Positions 22,931-34,180 of a stretch of 64,000 nucleotides of DNA are shown here, piece after piece. This stretch comes from Mortierella sp. BCC40632 (Eukaryota; Mortierellomycota; Mortierellomycetes; Mortierellales; Mortierellaceae). Below the pieces are notes generated by a model, which had not been told where the DNA came from, did no database searches, and was given only the letters and a program-made list of their open reading frames with translations. Positions within the stretch are counted from its first letter, which is position 1. Each line of letters starts with the position of its first letter. The stretch is taken from positions 642,781-706,780 of the forward strand of contig WAEK01000023.1 of NCBI GenBank assembly GCA_011634665.1, written 5' to 3'. A program made the translations under genes and the position numbers.

Positions 22931-24380
22931 TTAATGCTTCTCATCCATTGTCGTCATATTCTCAGATCCTTGCTCAAGTCGACTTGGGTGACCCGTGGTC
23001 TCTGAATCCTCAAATTGATCTCCAAGTTGCTTTGGTTGATCCTGCATCAACACGATGTCCGCATTCACCATTGCACATCGACCCGCGAGCGCATGGTTTC
23101 GAAGACGATGCAAGAAATACAACAAAAAGAAGACAATAAACAATCCAATGGCAATTCCAACATAGGACACAGCCACAATAGGACCTTTATCCCAATTCAA
23201 AAAGGGATACACCCAGGTTCCCTCAGAGGCATAGACCACAAAGGACAAGAACATGTAGAGCAACATGATGGCAGCAACCACCCAGGAATGAATGGGTTGC
23301 AACAGATGACGGTTAAAGACCAATTCAAAGAGTGCAAAGACACCATCGATGGCATGGACGGAATAGTTTTGCCAATGACCAAAAGAAGTCATCTCGGCTC
23401 CAGTGTTGAGCATGGTCCAGTAGACGATGGGGACGACAAAGTGATAGCAGACGATGGTCGAGTAGAGCAACCAGTGAAGGTAGCCCCACCAAGGCGATCC
23501 GCGTTTGAGCCATTGTTCACGATCAGAAACGGGTTGACGCAAATAACCGATTGACCAAACTGTTGAGCACTATGGTATATATATAAAAAAAAAAGGATAC
23601 ATGATAGGATTGTCAGTGATACAGGGTACAAGAGAAGAAAGAAGAGAAATGGGGGTGACGATGCCATGCAGGCCATTTGTGTTCTTCTCGGAGTTGGAGA
23701 GAGAGAGTGTGTGTGTGAGAGTGAGAGAAAATGGATCCGGAGACATGAATTCCCGCAGACACATTATGCATTAGTCATGCAAGAGAACAGGGTTGGGCGT
23801 TCTCTTTTCGTGTCAAAAAAAAAAAAAAAAATAAAAAAAAATAAAAAGCCGAGTTCTCCACATTTGTTCGTTAGGGCAGATAGAAATGCAATCTCCTCTC
23901 TCCCCCTTTGGACCTGCAGACCGTGCGTGGTGTGTTGTTCTTTCTCTCTCTCTCGACATTCTGGTGATTTTTTCCCTTGTGCCGTGTGTGTGTTTTGTGT
24001 GTGCGTGTATGTTGTGTGTGGGGTATGTGGGTATGTGAGAGCAGAGTCTAGGCCACTTGGTATGTTCAAATAAAAAAGAAAAGAAAAGAGGCATTTTCTT
24101 TTTTCCTTTTCCTTCTCCTCCCCTTTCCCACTCTAGCACACCTAGGTGCACTTACGACAAGGTAGGAAGTCAGGCCAAAGTAGGTCAAGTTGGTAAAGTA
24201 CTTGAGGTAACCCGAAGCTGACTTGGAGGTGATCCAGACAGAGACAATGACAATCAGACAATAGAGAGCGACAAGACCACGAAGGACGGCCAATGTCTTT
24301 GGTCGAACCACGTTGGAGGTGACAATTCGGTCGGGTTCGAACCGGTCGAGCTTTAGTGTCCTCACTATGAATCCTGGCAT
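22931..24380 (-). CDS. FAR-17a/AIG1- or rolling-stone-like multipass membrane protein
   Basis: Two exons, 24156-24380 and 22931-23569, joined in phase 0 (GTAAGT donor, CATAG acceptor), give 287 residues. About six hydrophobic segments are visible, near residues 32-50, 60-82, 104-126, 140-158, 166-186 and 203-225. The signature YLKYFTNLTYFGLTSYLV followed by VWSIGYL and WWGYLHWLLYST fits the FAR-17a/AIG1 and rolling-stone group (established families; AIG1/ADTRP members hydrolyse fatty-acid esters of hydroxy fatty acids). I cannot confirm the catalytic Thr/His pair, so activity is uncertain. The tail is hydrophilic and acidic. The 586-bp intron holds TG repeats and A/T runs. Location is probably the ER or plasma membrane. 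Confidence 0.75.
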
Positions 24381-24678
24381 GGTAGTTGTGTGTGAGAGAG
24401 AGTGACTGAGTGAGTCGAGTAGGAGGATGGCTGATGGGAACGTTAGGGGTTGGGTGGCGGTATACGAGTTCCAGTAAATGGGATGAGGTGGTGGTGGTGG
24501 AGGTCGGTTGAGTTGAATGCTCCAGAGATGGAATCTGGAAGAGGGAATCTGGTGGCCACTCGATGCCGATGGGATGAACGAACAAATGAGAATAGAGGAG
24601 AGGCTCGATGCGATGGATTGCAAAAGGAAGAGAAAAGGAATGGAGCGACGACCGAGAGAAAGAAAGAAAGAAAGAAAG

Positions 24679-24713
<35 letters not shown>

Positions 24714-25169
24714 TCAGTGGACCGAGCCCTTTTTGGTCGTGTGCCCGTTTTCTTCTTCCGCGGCGGAGCAGATTCATCCGTAGGGCAGAGAGGAGTAAGC
24801 AGTGAGGGGCGCTGCTGTGTGTGTGTGGAGAACAGAGACGGTTCAACAGAACTGAGCGACTGAGTAGCGCAGTTCCTCTCTTCTCCTCCTAATGTGTACT
24901 ATGGTACTGGCCCCACTTGGACTCAAAAAAAAAATGTACTACTAGGCCGCTACTCAATAATACCCGCCTCTCACCTTTCTCTCATTCTCTCTCTCTCTCT
25001 CTCCCGTGCGGTCATTGAATCCTTCTCACACGCCGCCCATTGCTCTGCCGCAAGACTCGCTTACAATTGTCGTGTGAGGCTGAAAAAAAAAAATATATAA
25101 AAATGCCAACTCAGCCTGTATCTCGTCTCCATGTGTATGTGTGTCTGTGTATCTTTCTCTCATGTGCGG

Positions 25170-25201
<32 letters not shown>

Positions 25202-26186
25202 ATTGCCCGTCTATCTATCCTTTGTTGCTGGTATTCCTCAGGCTCTCGATGCTCATCTCCACTCTTAACTCTGTCCTTTTTTTTTTTTTTTCTCTTTCTC
25301 TTTCTCTTTTTTTTTCCAAGTACCATGAGATCACGGTTCCTCCTTTCTCCATGTCGGAAAGAAGGTACGTAGGATCCAGCAGTAGGGAATGAGGGAGGGA
25401 CGATCAGGTCATCTCCACTGCGCATTCTCGCGGGTTTTCTTTTCTTTAACTAGCGCTTCAGGATGTGGGGGGGCCTGGTATCCTACTCCATGTATCCTTC
25501 AAAAAAAAAAAAAAAAAAAATGGCGCAACTAAAATACTGTCCTTTCTTCCAAGAACTAGCCAAAAATGAAAAAAGAATGAATGAAAAAAAAAAAAAAAGG
25601 TCATTGATCCTTTCTGGCAACTGACGTTCTCTTGAGCAAACATCTTCTTTTGGGAGATACCTTGTTTATTATCTACTTATACTTGTTAGTGTTTTTTTCT
25701 TTTTTCTTTAAAAAAGAGGGTTCGTCTTTTCATGACACGGAGACCGTGTTGACTTGGGATATATTCTTTTCTTCTTCGTGGGAAATGACAGAGCAGTTAC
25801 TGAAGAGAAGGATGGAAAAACAAAAGAGCATCATGGCCTGCCTGATGGGACAATGAAAAAAAATATCATTCGATCCGCACAGTGCAATAGACATGTGAGA
25901 GGGCTGTGGCCGGGCCATGGCGCTCTTACCTAGTCTGTGTGAGCGGAATGCAAAAAATAATACAAAGAATCAAAAAAGATTGCGTCCGGAATGGCAAAGA
26001 GTCGAGTCTATCACTCTTGCCATGGCGTGTAGTGATATCGGGGACGACCAGACAGGGAATAATAATAAGGGGAGGAAGAGGGCTCCGTCCAAAAAAAAAA
26101 AAAAAAAAAGGTCGTCCCTTTGTTATCTCATGCCGCCTATCTCGACCGGGTCAACTACGTCGGTGTCTCACTGGCTCATAAATTGA
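24381..26186. other. Intergenic, repeat-rich
   Basis: Contains a GAAA/A run (24659-24710), CT repeats (24985-25002, 25170-25200), T-runs and A-runs (25501-25520). It should hold the promoter of the FAR-17a-like gene and the 3' end of the small membrane-protein gene. A minus-strand open piece at about 25325-25425 (MRSGDDLIVPPSFPTAGSY) looks coding but has no exon partner. Confidence 0.5.
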
Positions 26187-26797
26187 CTACGGGCGTTCAC
26201 AGTGCTGAGAACAAACGTCTTGATACGATGGAGGAGCGGCATCTCTGGGTCCAAATCCGTATCCAGGTCCAGCGGGTTGAGATAGGCGCCGGGTTGAATC
26301 TGGCGATAGTAATAGTGCTGGTGGTAGTGGTGCAGGCAAGATAGCCGTGGTGGCGGTGTTGGTCAAATGTCCCTCTGCTATCTCGACAGCGGACATATTA
26401 TCGGTGATGACAAGTATCCGATCGTGGATTCGGTCGGTGTAAAGTGGCGGTAGACCCTGTTCTGATGGATCCCGTTAACGGTTTACAAAAAAAAAAAAAA
26501 AAAAAAAAAAGCAAGACAAAGGGTATCAGCAGGGACAGAACAGTACCCCAAAAATAAGAATAGAAGCGTCTGCTGAAGAGATGAATTAAAGAGCGAGCAT
26601 GAGCATGGATACATACCTTGGTCAAACTCGGTCATCTCGCGGTATACTCCCCGGTTCTGTTGTTGTCTGCACTCTTCTAGTCTTAGGTTCAGCCTTTTCT
26701 CTCGACGTTGTTGATGAAAGATCCAGCCTGCAAACGAGCCGAGCAAGGCAACCATTCCTGCAAAGGACGTGACATAGACAAGTGTCTGGTCGCTCAT
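26187..26797 (-). CDS. Small single-pass membrane protein with PPSY motif
   Basis: Two exons, 26617-26797 and 26187-26461, spliced in phase 1, give 151 residues. The acceptor after CCATCAG was chosen because it keeps the long second frame open; the alternative AACAG runs into a stop. Residues 6-27 (LVYVTSFAGMVALLGSFAGW) are a membrane segment followed by a basic, helical stretch (HQQRREKRLNLRLEECRQQQ), so the tail should be cytosolic. The C-terminal half is Pro/Ala-rich and ends in APPSYQDV, a PPxY-type motif known to bind WW domains of Nedd4/Rsp5 ubiquitin ligases. I infer a possible Rsp5-adaptor or vesicle-cargo role; the family is not recognised. Confidence 0.65.
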
Positions 26798-27537
26798 TGT
26801 ATGTGGTCAGAGGGATATATGAAGATGAAAGAAAGAAAGAAAAGAAAGAAAAGAAAGGCGTCTAAGGCGTCTAAGGTTATTGAAGAAAAAAAAAAGAAAG
26901 AAAGAATTATTTGACAGAACGATGATGGGTCGATGCGTTATTTATAATCAAGGTCGAGTCTTTTAGCACCGGGAAGGATAGCACTTCTGCGCCAGCGCCG
27001 ATAACGCGATCTTCAGGGCCCATGAGTCGTGGTGGAACAGGTGGCAAAAGGCACCGGAGGCGGGGATAACCATCTCTATCTTCGGACTGTCGGTGTAGGT
27101 TCAAAAAAGAAAAGAAAAGAAAAAGAAAAGGCCGAGACTAGCCTGGGATCGAGTCACACCTTTGGCGATAAGCTACGTGGCCCCTTCTCTTCCCCTGTGC
27201 TCCGTGCCCCGTGCCCCGTATCTCTCTAGTGGTCCATTTTCCGTTTGGATCAAAAGAGGATGAGAAGGTCCCCTGCGCTCTTTTTTTTTTTTTTTTTTTT
27301 TTTTCTCTCTCTCTCTCTGTGTGTGTGTGTCTCTTTCACTTGGCTGTAGCGCAGCCCAGACCACCCTCCACTTCAGTGCCCTGTCCAAGTGCTAGAGGCA
27401 ATTACAGCAAGAGAAAATCTGCCTATTGGCCAAGTGCACATTTTGCCGCAGTACTCTGCTAAACCCCGGTTCCCAGAGGTTTGCATCTGCTGAATAATTC
27501 AAGAGGGGAGAAGGAGGAGAGAGAGAATGAGAATGAG

Positions 27538-27608
<71 letters not shown>

Positions 27609-27698
27609 AAAGGTGGGATCGATCGGCGGTAACCTTGTTGTCCTGCCGAAACAGCGATGATCAGGACAGGAGGCAAAGGGCAAAGGCAAAGGTGGATG

Positions 27699-27736
<38 letters not shown>

Positions 27737-29210
27737 ATTCCAAGAATAGAAGAGCCCTTCCCCTCCAAAAAGTCAACTGCCTGTAATCTACAGGAGCTGA
27801 CATGAGCGTGGTAGACCAATGTACACACACTGCATGCCACACCCATTCGTCATCACGTAAGGGCTTACCAGCAGGCTGCACAAGAGAGCCTCACTCTTGC
27901 GTCTGTGTGTTCTCTGAATTCTGTGTCCCCGGCTCCAATCCACAATCCATATTGTCTGTTACTTTTGTTGCTCAAAGTTGGATGACAAGAGAGAGAGAGA
28001 GAAACAGCGAGGTCACAAAGGGGAGGGGAATGCAGGGGTCGAGTAGACAACCGTTCACTTTGTTTTTTTTTGTCGCTCCCGCTTAAGCAACCGTTGGGAA
28101 ATGTGACACGGACACCTGGGTATGGAATTGCAATTAATACTCTCCTTCATAATTTTGTCCAAAAGGCCCGGGAGCGCAGGCTGCTCAATTGGTCTAGAGC
28201 ATCGAAAGGAGAATGATGGAAGCGCACCGACACTGGCCGGCTCCTGCAATTTGTTACTGCCCCGTAGCCTTGACGGTCGATGCGTGCACCGGGAGGAGGG
28301 AAGAGAGGAGGGAAGAGAGGAGGAGGAGAAGAGGGGGCCAGAAGCACAAGACCAGGGTGTGCAACACGGACGAGACCCAAGGTGCAGGGGCCGAGCCCAG
28401 TGAGAGGGAAAGAGAAAGAGCGAGAAAGAGAGAGAGAGAAAAGAAGAAAAAAAAAAAAAAGAGAAAGAAGAAAACAAAAAAGAGAGAGAGAGAGAGGGAG
28501 AGAGCCTTGTAGCACCAGGGCGAGGCAAGGTCCTGTCAGGTTTCCGCCGGAGCACTGGCCTCTCCTCGAGCCTTCTCCGAGGCCAAGTGGATTTGTTGTA
28601 GAAGCCTTTGCGCAGGTGTTGACCAACCAAAGCGTTGGCACAGAAAATCTGTTGCTGTTATTGCGGCATGCGAGCGCCAACGGAATCATGCAGCCGCGAG
28701 GAAATGTGTCCGAGGGAGAGAGGAAGGGAGGAAGGAGGGACCACGCAAAGAATAATAATAACAATCGTAATAATATGGATATGGACCTGCCCTGCAACAG
28801 TAATCAACCGACCTCTTTCTCTCTGTATGGCCTCCTCCTCCTCCTCATCTTCTTCCTTCCCCTGCGCTCTTTTCCTCCAGGGAAATATAAACTGTACGTG
28901 TCCCGCTTCTTCGGCATCCATTTGCCGCCCCTCATTTCCCCGCCAATTTGCTGTTGCTGTTGCTGTTGTTCTTCTGGCTGGATTTACTTTTGTTCCGGTC
29001 ACTTGCAGCTACTCCATCTTCGACTATCCTTCCCCTGCATTTTTTTTTCTCTCTCTTTCTTTCTTTTTACTTCATCTCCACACACACATGCCACACCACC
29101 ACGCCTCCACATCCCATCTCGGTCGCAACTACCAGCATCCTGCTCCACAACAGGTTCATGGCAAGTGGTCCAGCAGCCTCTGCCCAAACCCCCCCGATAG
29201 CACTGCATCC
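26798..29210. other. Repeat-rich intergenic with one possible exon
   Basis: Holds GA repeats (27541-27604, 28417-28505), TG repeat (27706-27734) and T-runs. A possible terminal exon lies on the minus strand at 26907-27087: behind an ACCGACAG acceptor it reads SEDRDGYPRLRCLLPPVPPR and continues to a stop, but no upstream exon was found. An ATATAAA at about 28886-28892 (plus strand) could be the TATA box of the next gene. An N-terminal extension of that gene into 28635-29210 is open but is Met-poor leader-like sequence. Confidence 0.45.
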
Positions 29211-31670
29211 ATGCCCCTATCTCAGTCATCGCCTGCATTGCAGGCATTCCCACCACCATCCCCTTCCATGAGTATCTTTGGCAGACGGAGGCGAGTCTCC
29301 ACCACCTTTGGAGGTCTCTCAGGTCCAATCGCTCGCCAAGGTTCTACATCCTCTTTACCATCGTCCCCCACCATTGCCATATTTGACATTACAGCAACCG
29401 GCACCATCTACGAGGCATCAGAAGAACACGAAGGCTTCATGCCAAATCCAGGCCTTGCGCCGCTTTCACCGATACAGGCGCGGCATTACCGTCATGATCC
29501 TGGCTCCACCTCTAGACTGCACCACCCACTCTGTGCCTCTCCCGCCACTCCCTGCACATGCGCCCCTGCCTCACCACGGTTCTGTCCTCGTAAGAATACA
29601 ACCTTTGGACTTGACCGATTACTGAGTCGCAGAACCTCGGCTTCGTCCGTTCTCACCAATGGATCACGCAAGCCTTCCTACTCGAGCACAGAGTTATCCA
29701 TCCCTCGGCTGGACGGTGATTCTGTAGTCGAACATGGATTCTCTATGGGGATGACATCGTCGACACCACCTTTGACACCAGCCTCTCCGGCCTTTCGGTC
29801 AAGGACCCACCAAAATAGGACCACATTTGGATTTGATGACTCTTTCAGCCTCCCAGAAATTTCGTCTCTTCCACCTTCACCAACCTTTCCACGATCGCAT
29901 TCAGGCTTTGGTCCTGGCACTCCTCCACTACACCTCCCACTTTCCTCCACAGTTCCTCCACCTCGGCTCACAACGATACCCAAGGCGCCTGCTTCGCCCG
30001 ACTTGATCTTTACTCCTTTTAGTCATCGTAATCATCATGTTTCTCATCACCACCATAACCATCATCACCATCATCACCAGTACGAGCCCTACATGTCCTC
30101 TGCACTGGGTCGGCGCTGTTCTCGGTCTTCGACGCGCAGTAGCCGGAGCTTGCGAAGGAGAAGTAGCACTATTGGAGCTCGACATGCCTATGGGCGGAGG
30201 AGTAGTAGCGTGCGGCCCAATCCTGGTTCCATTACAGGTAGTGAGGATAAATCAATATCCGCGTCGGTTACTCTGCCGTCAACAGAAGAGTCATCTTGGA
30301 CAGAGGCTTCGACAGGGTCCTTGGCCAAATCCTGGCTCGCCAACATGTTTGCCTTTCTACCTTCCTCCTCCTCCTCCTCCACCACCTCCTCTTCCAACCG
30401 GCGGTCCATGATGCCTACGCCACCAAATGGAATCCGTGACAAAGGCACGAGTAAGAGTCGGCGTCCCAAGAACGGGAGCTGTAGTACGAACAGTAGTCGA
30501 CCCATGTCACCAGCCTCGGATCGGACTATTCTCAATGATGACTTGTTCCTTTTTTCATCCATGCCCGATCCTCTCACCTCGTCCTCAACCCCTGTCTCGA
30601 ACACTCTTTCCATGACATCCACTTCCTCGACCAAGGGTCCTGGTTCCTCTTCGGCCACCTCGACCATGACCTCGTTGTCCTCGGCCAGTTTCGAGTACAA
30701 TCTCAAAAAGATTCGAAAGCTATCCATCTTTAACGGCTCTAAACCGTCCCGTTCTCCTTTGCCACCTTCCTTGTTGGTACCACCTCCACCCGCACAATCA
30801 TCACAACGGACAGCAACACCTGAACCAATGTTGGCTCCTTCGCCATTACCGTTGCTTTCCGTTGATGTCCGGAATCTGATCGCGCAGCCGATTTTGCCGA
30901 GTCCATCCAGGGCAGTGACACCCAGTCTCCAAGACCCTATTTCGCCCTCTCCTATCCCAGAGATAGAGGTCCAAGCCGATACGACGGTGGAAAGCCTTGC
31001 CAAAGAGATTTCGGCCGTGTTGTCTCTTGGACCTTCTCCAGCAACACCAGAGCGTGTGTCGATGAATAGCGTCCGTCCTGTCGGTTCGTTGAATCCATCG
31101 CGGTCTCCGACGCCCAATATCTGTGGTATTGGTGGTGACAAGGAAGAACTGTTAGATGAACCTCAACAGACATCTGTTGGTTCTACTCCTGCTTTGGCAG
31201 TCCCTATGATCCCTCGTCCACCACGTCGGTCGAGTTGTCAACATTACCGACTTCAACATCAACAGCTACAACAGCAGTTACAGTTACAGTTACAATCGCC
31301 TCTTGGTGGACAAAGAGCTCCTACTCCATCGAATCTTGGTGGAGGAGACGCCAGTGTAGGCAAAGGGATGAGCCAGCCGCCTACTGTGATGAAACCTAGT
31401 CATGTCATGATCCCGAATGGTGCGCCTTCCTCTCTTTCTTCTTCGAGTGCTTCCATGTCCACTTTGTCGAATTCGCCTACGGTCTCGGATGTTTCGACGA
31501 GTTCATCTGGATCGACGACCTCTTCAACCTGGTCCTTGACTGGGACGACGACGAGTGTGGGGTTGAAGGAGGGTTCGGATAAGAAAAAGGGATACTTTGC
31601 GGCCATGTTCCGAAGGAATCCAAAGGAGGAACAAAGTCGAAGGAAGAAAGGACAGGCCAAAAAAGCATGA
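29211..31670 (+). CDS. Ser/Pro/Thr-rich protein with repeated TTFG motif, unknown
   Basis: One open exon. From the ATG at 29211 it gives 819 residues; the next in-frame ATG at 29268 (MSIFGRRRR) is also plausible, and the frame is open back to 28635. I do not recognise a family. Visible: a motif TTFG followed by a hydrophobic or Gly residue occurs three times in the first third (VSTTFGGL, NTTFGLDRLLSRR, RTTFGFDDSF); a basic Arg/Ser block (RCSRSSTRSSRSLRRRSS); a His run; many SP/TP phosphorylation-type sites; SLAKEISAVLSL as the only clear helix; and a basic C-terminus (KKKGYFAAMFRRNPKEEQ). The composition suggests a disordered, phosphorylated cortical or signalling protein. The codon structure holds over 2.4 kb, so it is a real gene. 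Confidence 0.75.
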   Translation: MPLSQSSPALQAFPPPSPSMSIFGRRRRVSTTFGGLSGPIARQGSTSSLPSSPTIAIFDITATGTIYEASEEHEGFMPNPGLAPLSPIQARHYRHDPGSTSRLHHPLCASPATPCTCAPASPRFCPRKNTTFGLDRLLSRRTSASSVLTNGSRKPSYSSTELSIPRLDGDSVVEHGFSMGMTSSTPPLTPASPAFRSRTHQNRTTFGFDDSFSLPEISSLPPSPTFPRSHSGFGPGTPPLHLPLSSTVPPPRLTTIPKAPASPDLIFTPFSHRNHHVSHHHHNHHHHHHQYEPYMSSALGRRCSRSSTRSSRSLRRRSSTIGARHAYGRRSSSVRPNPGSITGSEDKSISASVTLPSTEESSWTEASTGSLAKSWLANMFAFLPSSSSSSTTSSSNRRSMMPTPPNGIRDKGTSKSRRPKNGSCSTNSSRPMSPASDRTILNDDLFLFSSMPDPLTSSSTPVSNTLSMTSTSSTKGPGSSSATSTMTSLSSASFEYNLKKIRKLSIFNGSKPSRSPLPPSLLVPPPPAQSSQRTATPEPMLAPSPLPLLSVDVRNLIAQPILPSPSRAVTPSLQDPISPSPIPEIEVQADTTVESLAKEISAVLSLGPSPATPERVSMNSVRPVGSLNPSRSPTPNICGIGGDKEELLDEPQQTSVGSTPALAVPMIPRPPRRSSCQHYRLQHQQLQQQLQLQLQSPLGGQRAPTPSNLGGGDASVGKGMSQPPTVMKPSHVMIPNGAPSSLSSSSASMSTLSNSPTVSDVSTSSSGSTTSSTWSLTGTTTSVGLKEGSDKKKGYFAAMFRRNPKEEQSRRKKGQAKKA

Positions 31671-32012
31671 TTCGATTAAACTTAATGAACTTGTTATGGA
31701 GACCATTGATACGCGTTTTGTTGTGTAAAAGTAGGCGAAAATACCTTTTGGCGCTTTTTTTTTTTTTTTTCGTGGCGTTGATAGATTCTGAATATGGTTG
31801 TGGATGGTGGAGAGAGTGAGCGAGAGAGAGATAGTGGAGAAGAGATCAAGAGCTTAAAAAAAAAAAAGTGACTCTTTTTCTTTTCAGAGGCAAATCCCCT
31901 ACTGTTCGGCCCACCAAAAACCGCGTTTTGTCTCTCTCTCTCTCTCCAGTCTCGCTCTCACTCTTTTTCTTGTCGTTCTGCCCTGTGCATCCATCATGAT
32001 CGAACGGTTCAG
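31671..32012. other. Spacer upstream of CENP-L-like gene
   Basis: Holds T-run, GA and CT tracts. The first exon of the following gene should lie here or just after; the only nearby ATG at 31996 is in another frame. No firm feature. Confidence 0.4.
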
Positions 32013-33017
32013 GACTGGGATCCGCTGCATCAGCTCATCAAGTCAACTCGGGACATTGTACCTTTCTCGCCATTCTATACCATCCAACCTGTGTTCCTGC
32101 CACCTGCCACCTCTCAGAAACCACCAACCGAGAGTGCATCCAGTTGTGAGTCCAAAAAGATGGAGGAGAATCACTTTTGGACAAGGAAAGAAGGTCTAAT
32201 AGTGGAATCAAGTCGACCCCAGACCAGAAGTCCAGTGCCTGACCTTTTTTTCTCTATCTCTCTCTCTCCCTCTCAAGCTTCGCTTTTCAACAAAACCTGG
32301 ACACTTCACAAAACAACCCTGTTCTTTTTGGGTTTGACCGATCCCAGTTTTCAGTCTACGAAGAAGAACTCCTAAGTTACTTGGCCGCCAATTCAAAGAA
32401 TCTTGTAGCAGAACCACAGGCAACAATAGGAGGAGGAGGAGGAGGAGGAGGAGGAGGAGGAGGAGGAGGCAACAATATTTCACATTATGGAATCGATACA
32501 GTGGATCATCCTGGTGATATCAAGAAAATCAACTTTCAGTTGCTTTCTTTGATGACAGATGAAGATGAGGCACAAGGAGACGATGATCAAGAGCATCATG
32601 AAACACAGGAGCAGTCTAGAGGAATCGAAAAGTTAAAGGATTCACTCTTTATTACCTTGACGATCCGACCAAAAGGTAAGGGTAGTTTTCCTCTTAGAGA
32701 AAGAACAACAACAATACCCTTGGATTAGATGGCGCGCGTTTTTTTTTTTTTTTCCTCCCTTCTCCTAACAGTTCAAGTTCGTACTGGGAGGGGTGATGGT
32801 GGTATTTCCATTTTTTTTTTTCTTTCTTTTTTTTTTTTTTTTTATTATTACTACATTTGAAATGTGCAACTAGGGAAGAACACGGGAGCAAGAATACTAT
32901 TATGCGGTACTGCTGGATCAGGACCATGACCATTCTAGCAACACGACTCCAGGTAAAAAAAAAAAAAAAAAGGACAGATATACTGAACGTCTGTGAAACA
33001 TGTATCCTCCTTCTCTT

Positions 33018-33053
<36 letters not shown>

Positions 33054-34067
33054 CTCGGACAAACGACAAACAACAAACAACAAACAACAAACAACAATCG
33101 ACAAAACGGCAAACATTCAGGGTTCACATTCTTCAGCCTTCTCCTTCACAAGGCACCCCTCCTGATCACACGTCTGGTGTATGAGTGGTTGGAACGAAAG
33201 TTTGACTGCAGGATTTGTCGACTTTCTTTCCAATCCTATGAATTCCGACGTTTGGTGGATTCAAGTCTGGAGGTGTTGTATGGACCAGACAATACCCATG
33301 ATCGTACAGGTAAAGTGCGGAGGAAACTCTCTTGGAACCCTTTTTTAATTGGGAGAAAGGAGAGGGTGGGGAGGGGGGGGGGGGGAGGGAGAAAATTCAT
33401 GTGGATAACCTGGTAAAAAAAAAAAAAAAAAAAAAAAAGTGGAGTATATTTACGATACATATGACAATCTCGACCATAGGTGACCGGTCGATTGAGCTTA
33501 GTTATGCAGTACCATCAAGTATTGAGCGTCTCAAGTATATCAATGTCTCTGTACTCTCGGCCAACGCACAAAAGCTATTGGAAAGGTACAAAACAGTGTA
33601 GCAACCATCAGCAAGTGCTCCCCGCCTGTATCTTTACTTGTTGGCTTTCATCTCACTGTTGCGCACCCCTTGCCTTTTTTTTTTTTTTTTTTCTTCATTT
33701 TGATAGTCGTGTTGAGGGGTCGCAGGCTGGAGTTCTTGAAGGCATTGAAATACATTGCACGGACAGTATGAGGATTGATTTTAAGCGACTCGAGTTGTCA
33801 CGAGCAGGATGTGCTGCATGGTATATCGCGAGTGAAGGCAAGCTAAAAAGTAAGTGGGAGGAAAAAAAAAAAAAAAGTCGATTTTTTTTTTTTTTTCTTC
33901 TAATAATCTTTTCTGTTCTCTTTGCATTTGTCTCTTGGCAAAAAAAAAAAAAAAAAAATCTTATTGTAGATTTTTGGAACTGTCGCCGAAAGCTTTTCCC
34001 TTTCCAACTTTATGAAAATACTCGGCGCCTGCGGGACATAGTCCAGAAAAAAAAATTGATTCCATGA
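32013..34067 (+). CDS. CENP-L/Fta1-like kinetochore protein (5' end unresolved)
   Basis: Exons read as 32013-32145, 32278-32675, 32772-32792, 32874-32952, 33121-33309, 33480-33585, 33707-33849 and 33970-34067 (stop). The last five agree in phase. Family-like features: LFNKTWTLHK, then GFDRSQFSVYEEELLSYL; EYYYAVLLDQ; LLITRLVYEWLERKFDCRI; ELSYAVPSSIERLKYINVSV; and a final SEGKLKNFW. Order and spacing suit CENP-L (Fta1), a subunit of the constitutive centromere network beside CENP-N. Oddities: the frame breaks once in a T5 run (32325-32329, one base short), the junction of the tiny third exon to the fourth is out of phase by one, a run of about 14 glycines interrupts the N-terminal domain, and no in-frame start codon is visible. 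The family call rests on motif memory only. Confidence 0.55.
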
Positions 34068-34180
34068 GCAAACGATCCATCCCTCTCCTCACTCTAAAAA
34101 AAAAAAAAAAAAAAAAAAAAATCTAGACAACTTTTTTTTTTTTTTAAATTGAGGATTTATGATACAAAAGCTACTGCTGC

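Noticed and set aside
28635..29210. N-terminal extension of the Ser/Pro-rich gene to a 1011-codon frame
   Set aside because: The extra 192 codons are leader-like (T/C-rich, Cys-rich, simple repeats) and a TATA-like element lies inside; a start at 29211 or 29268 is more plausible.
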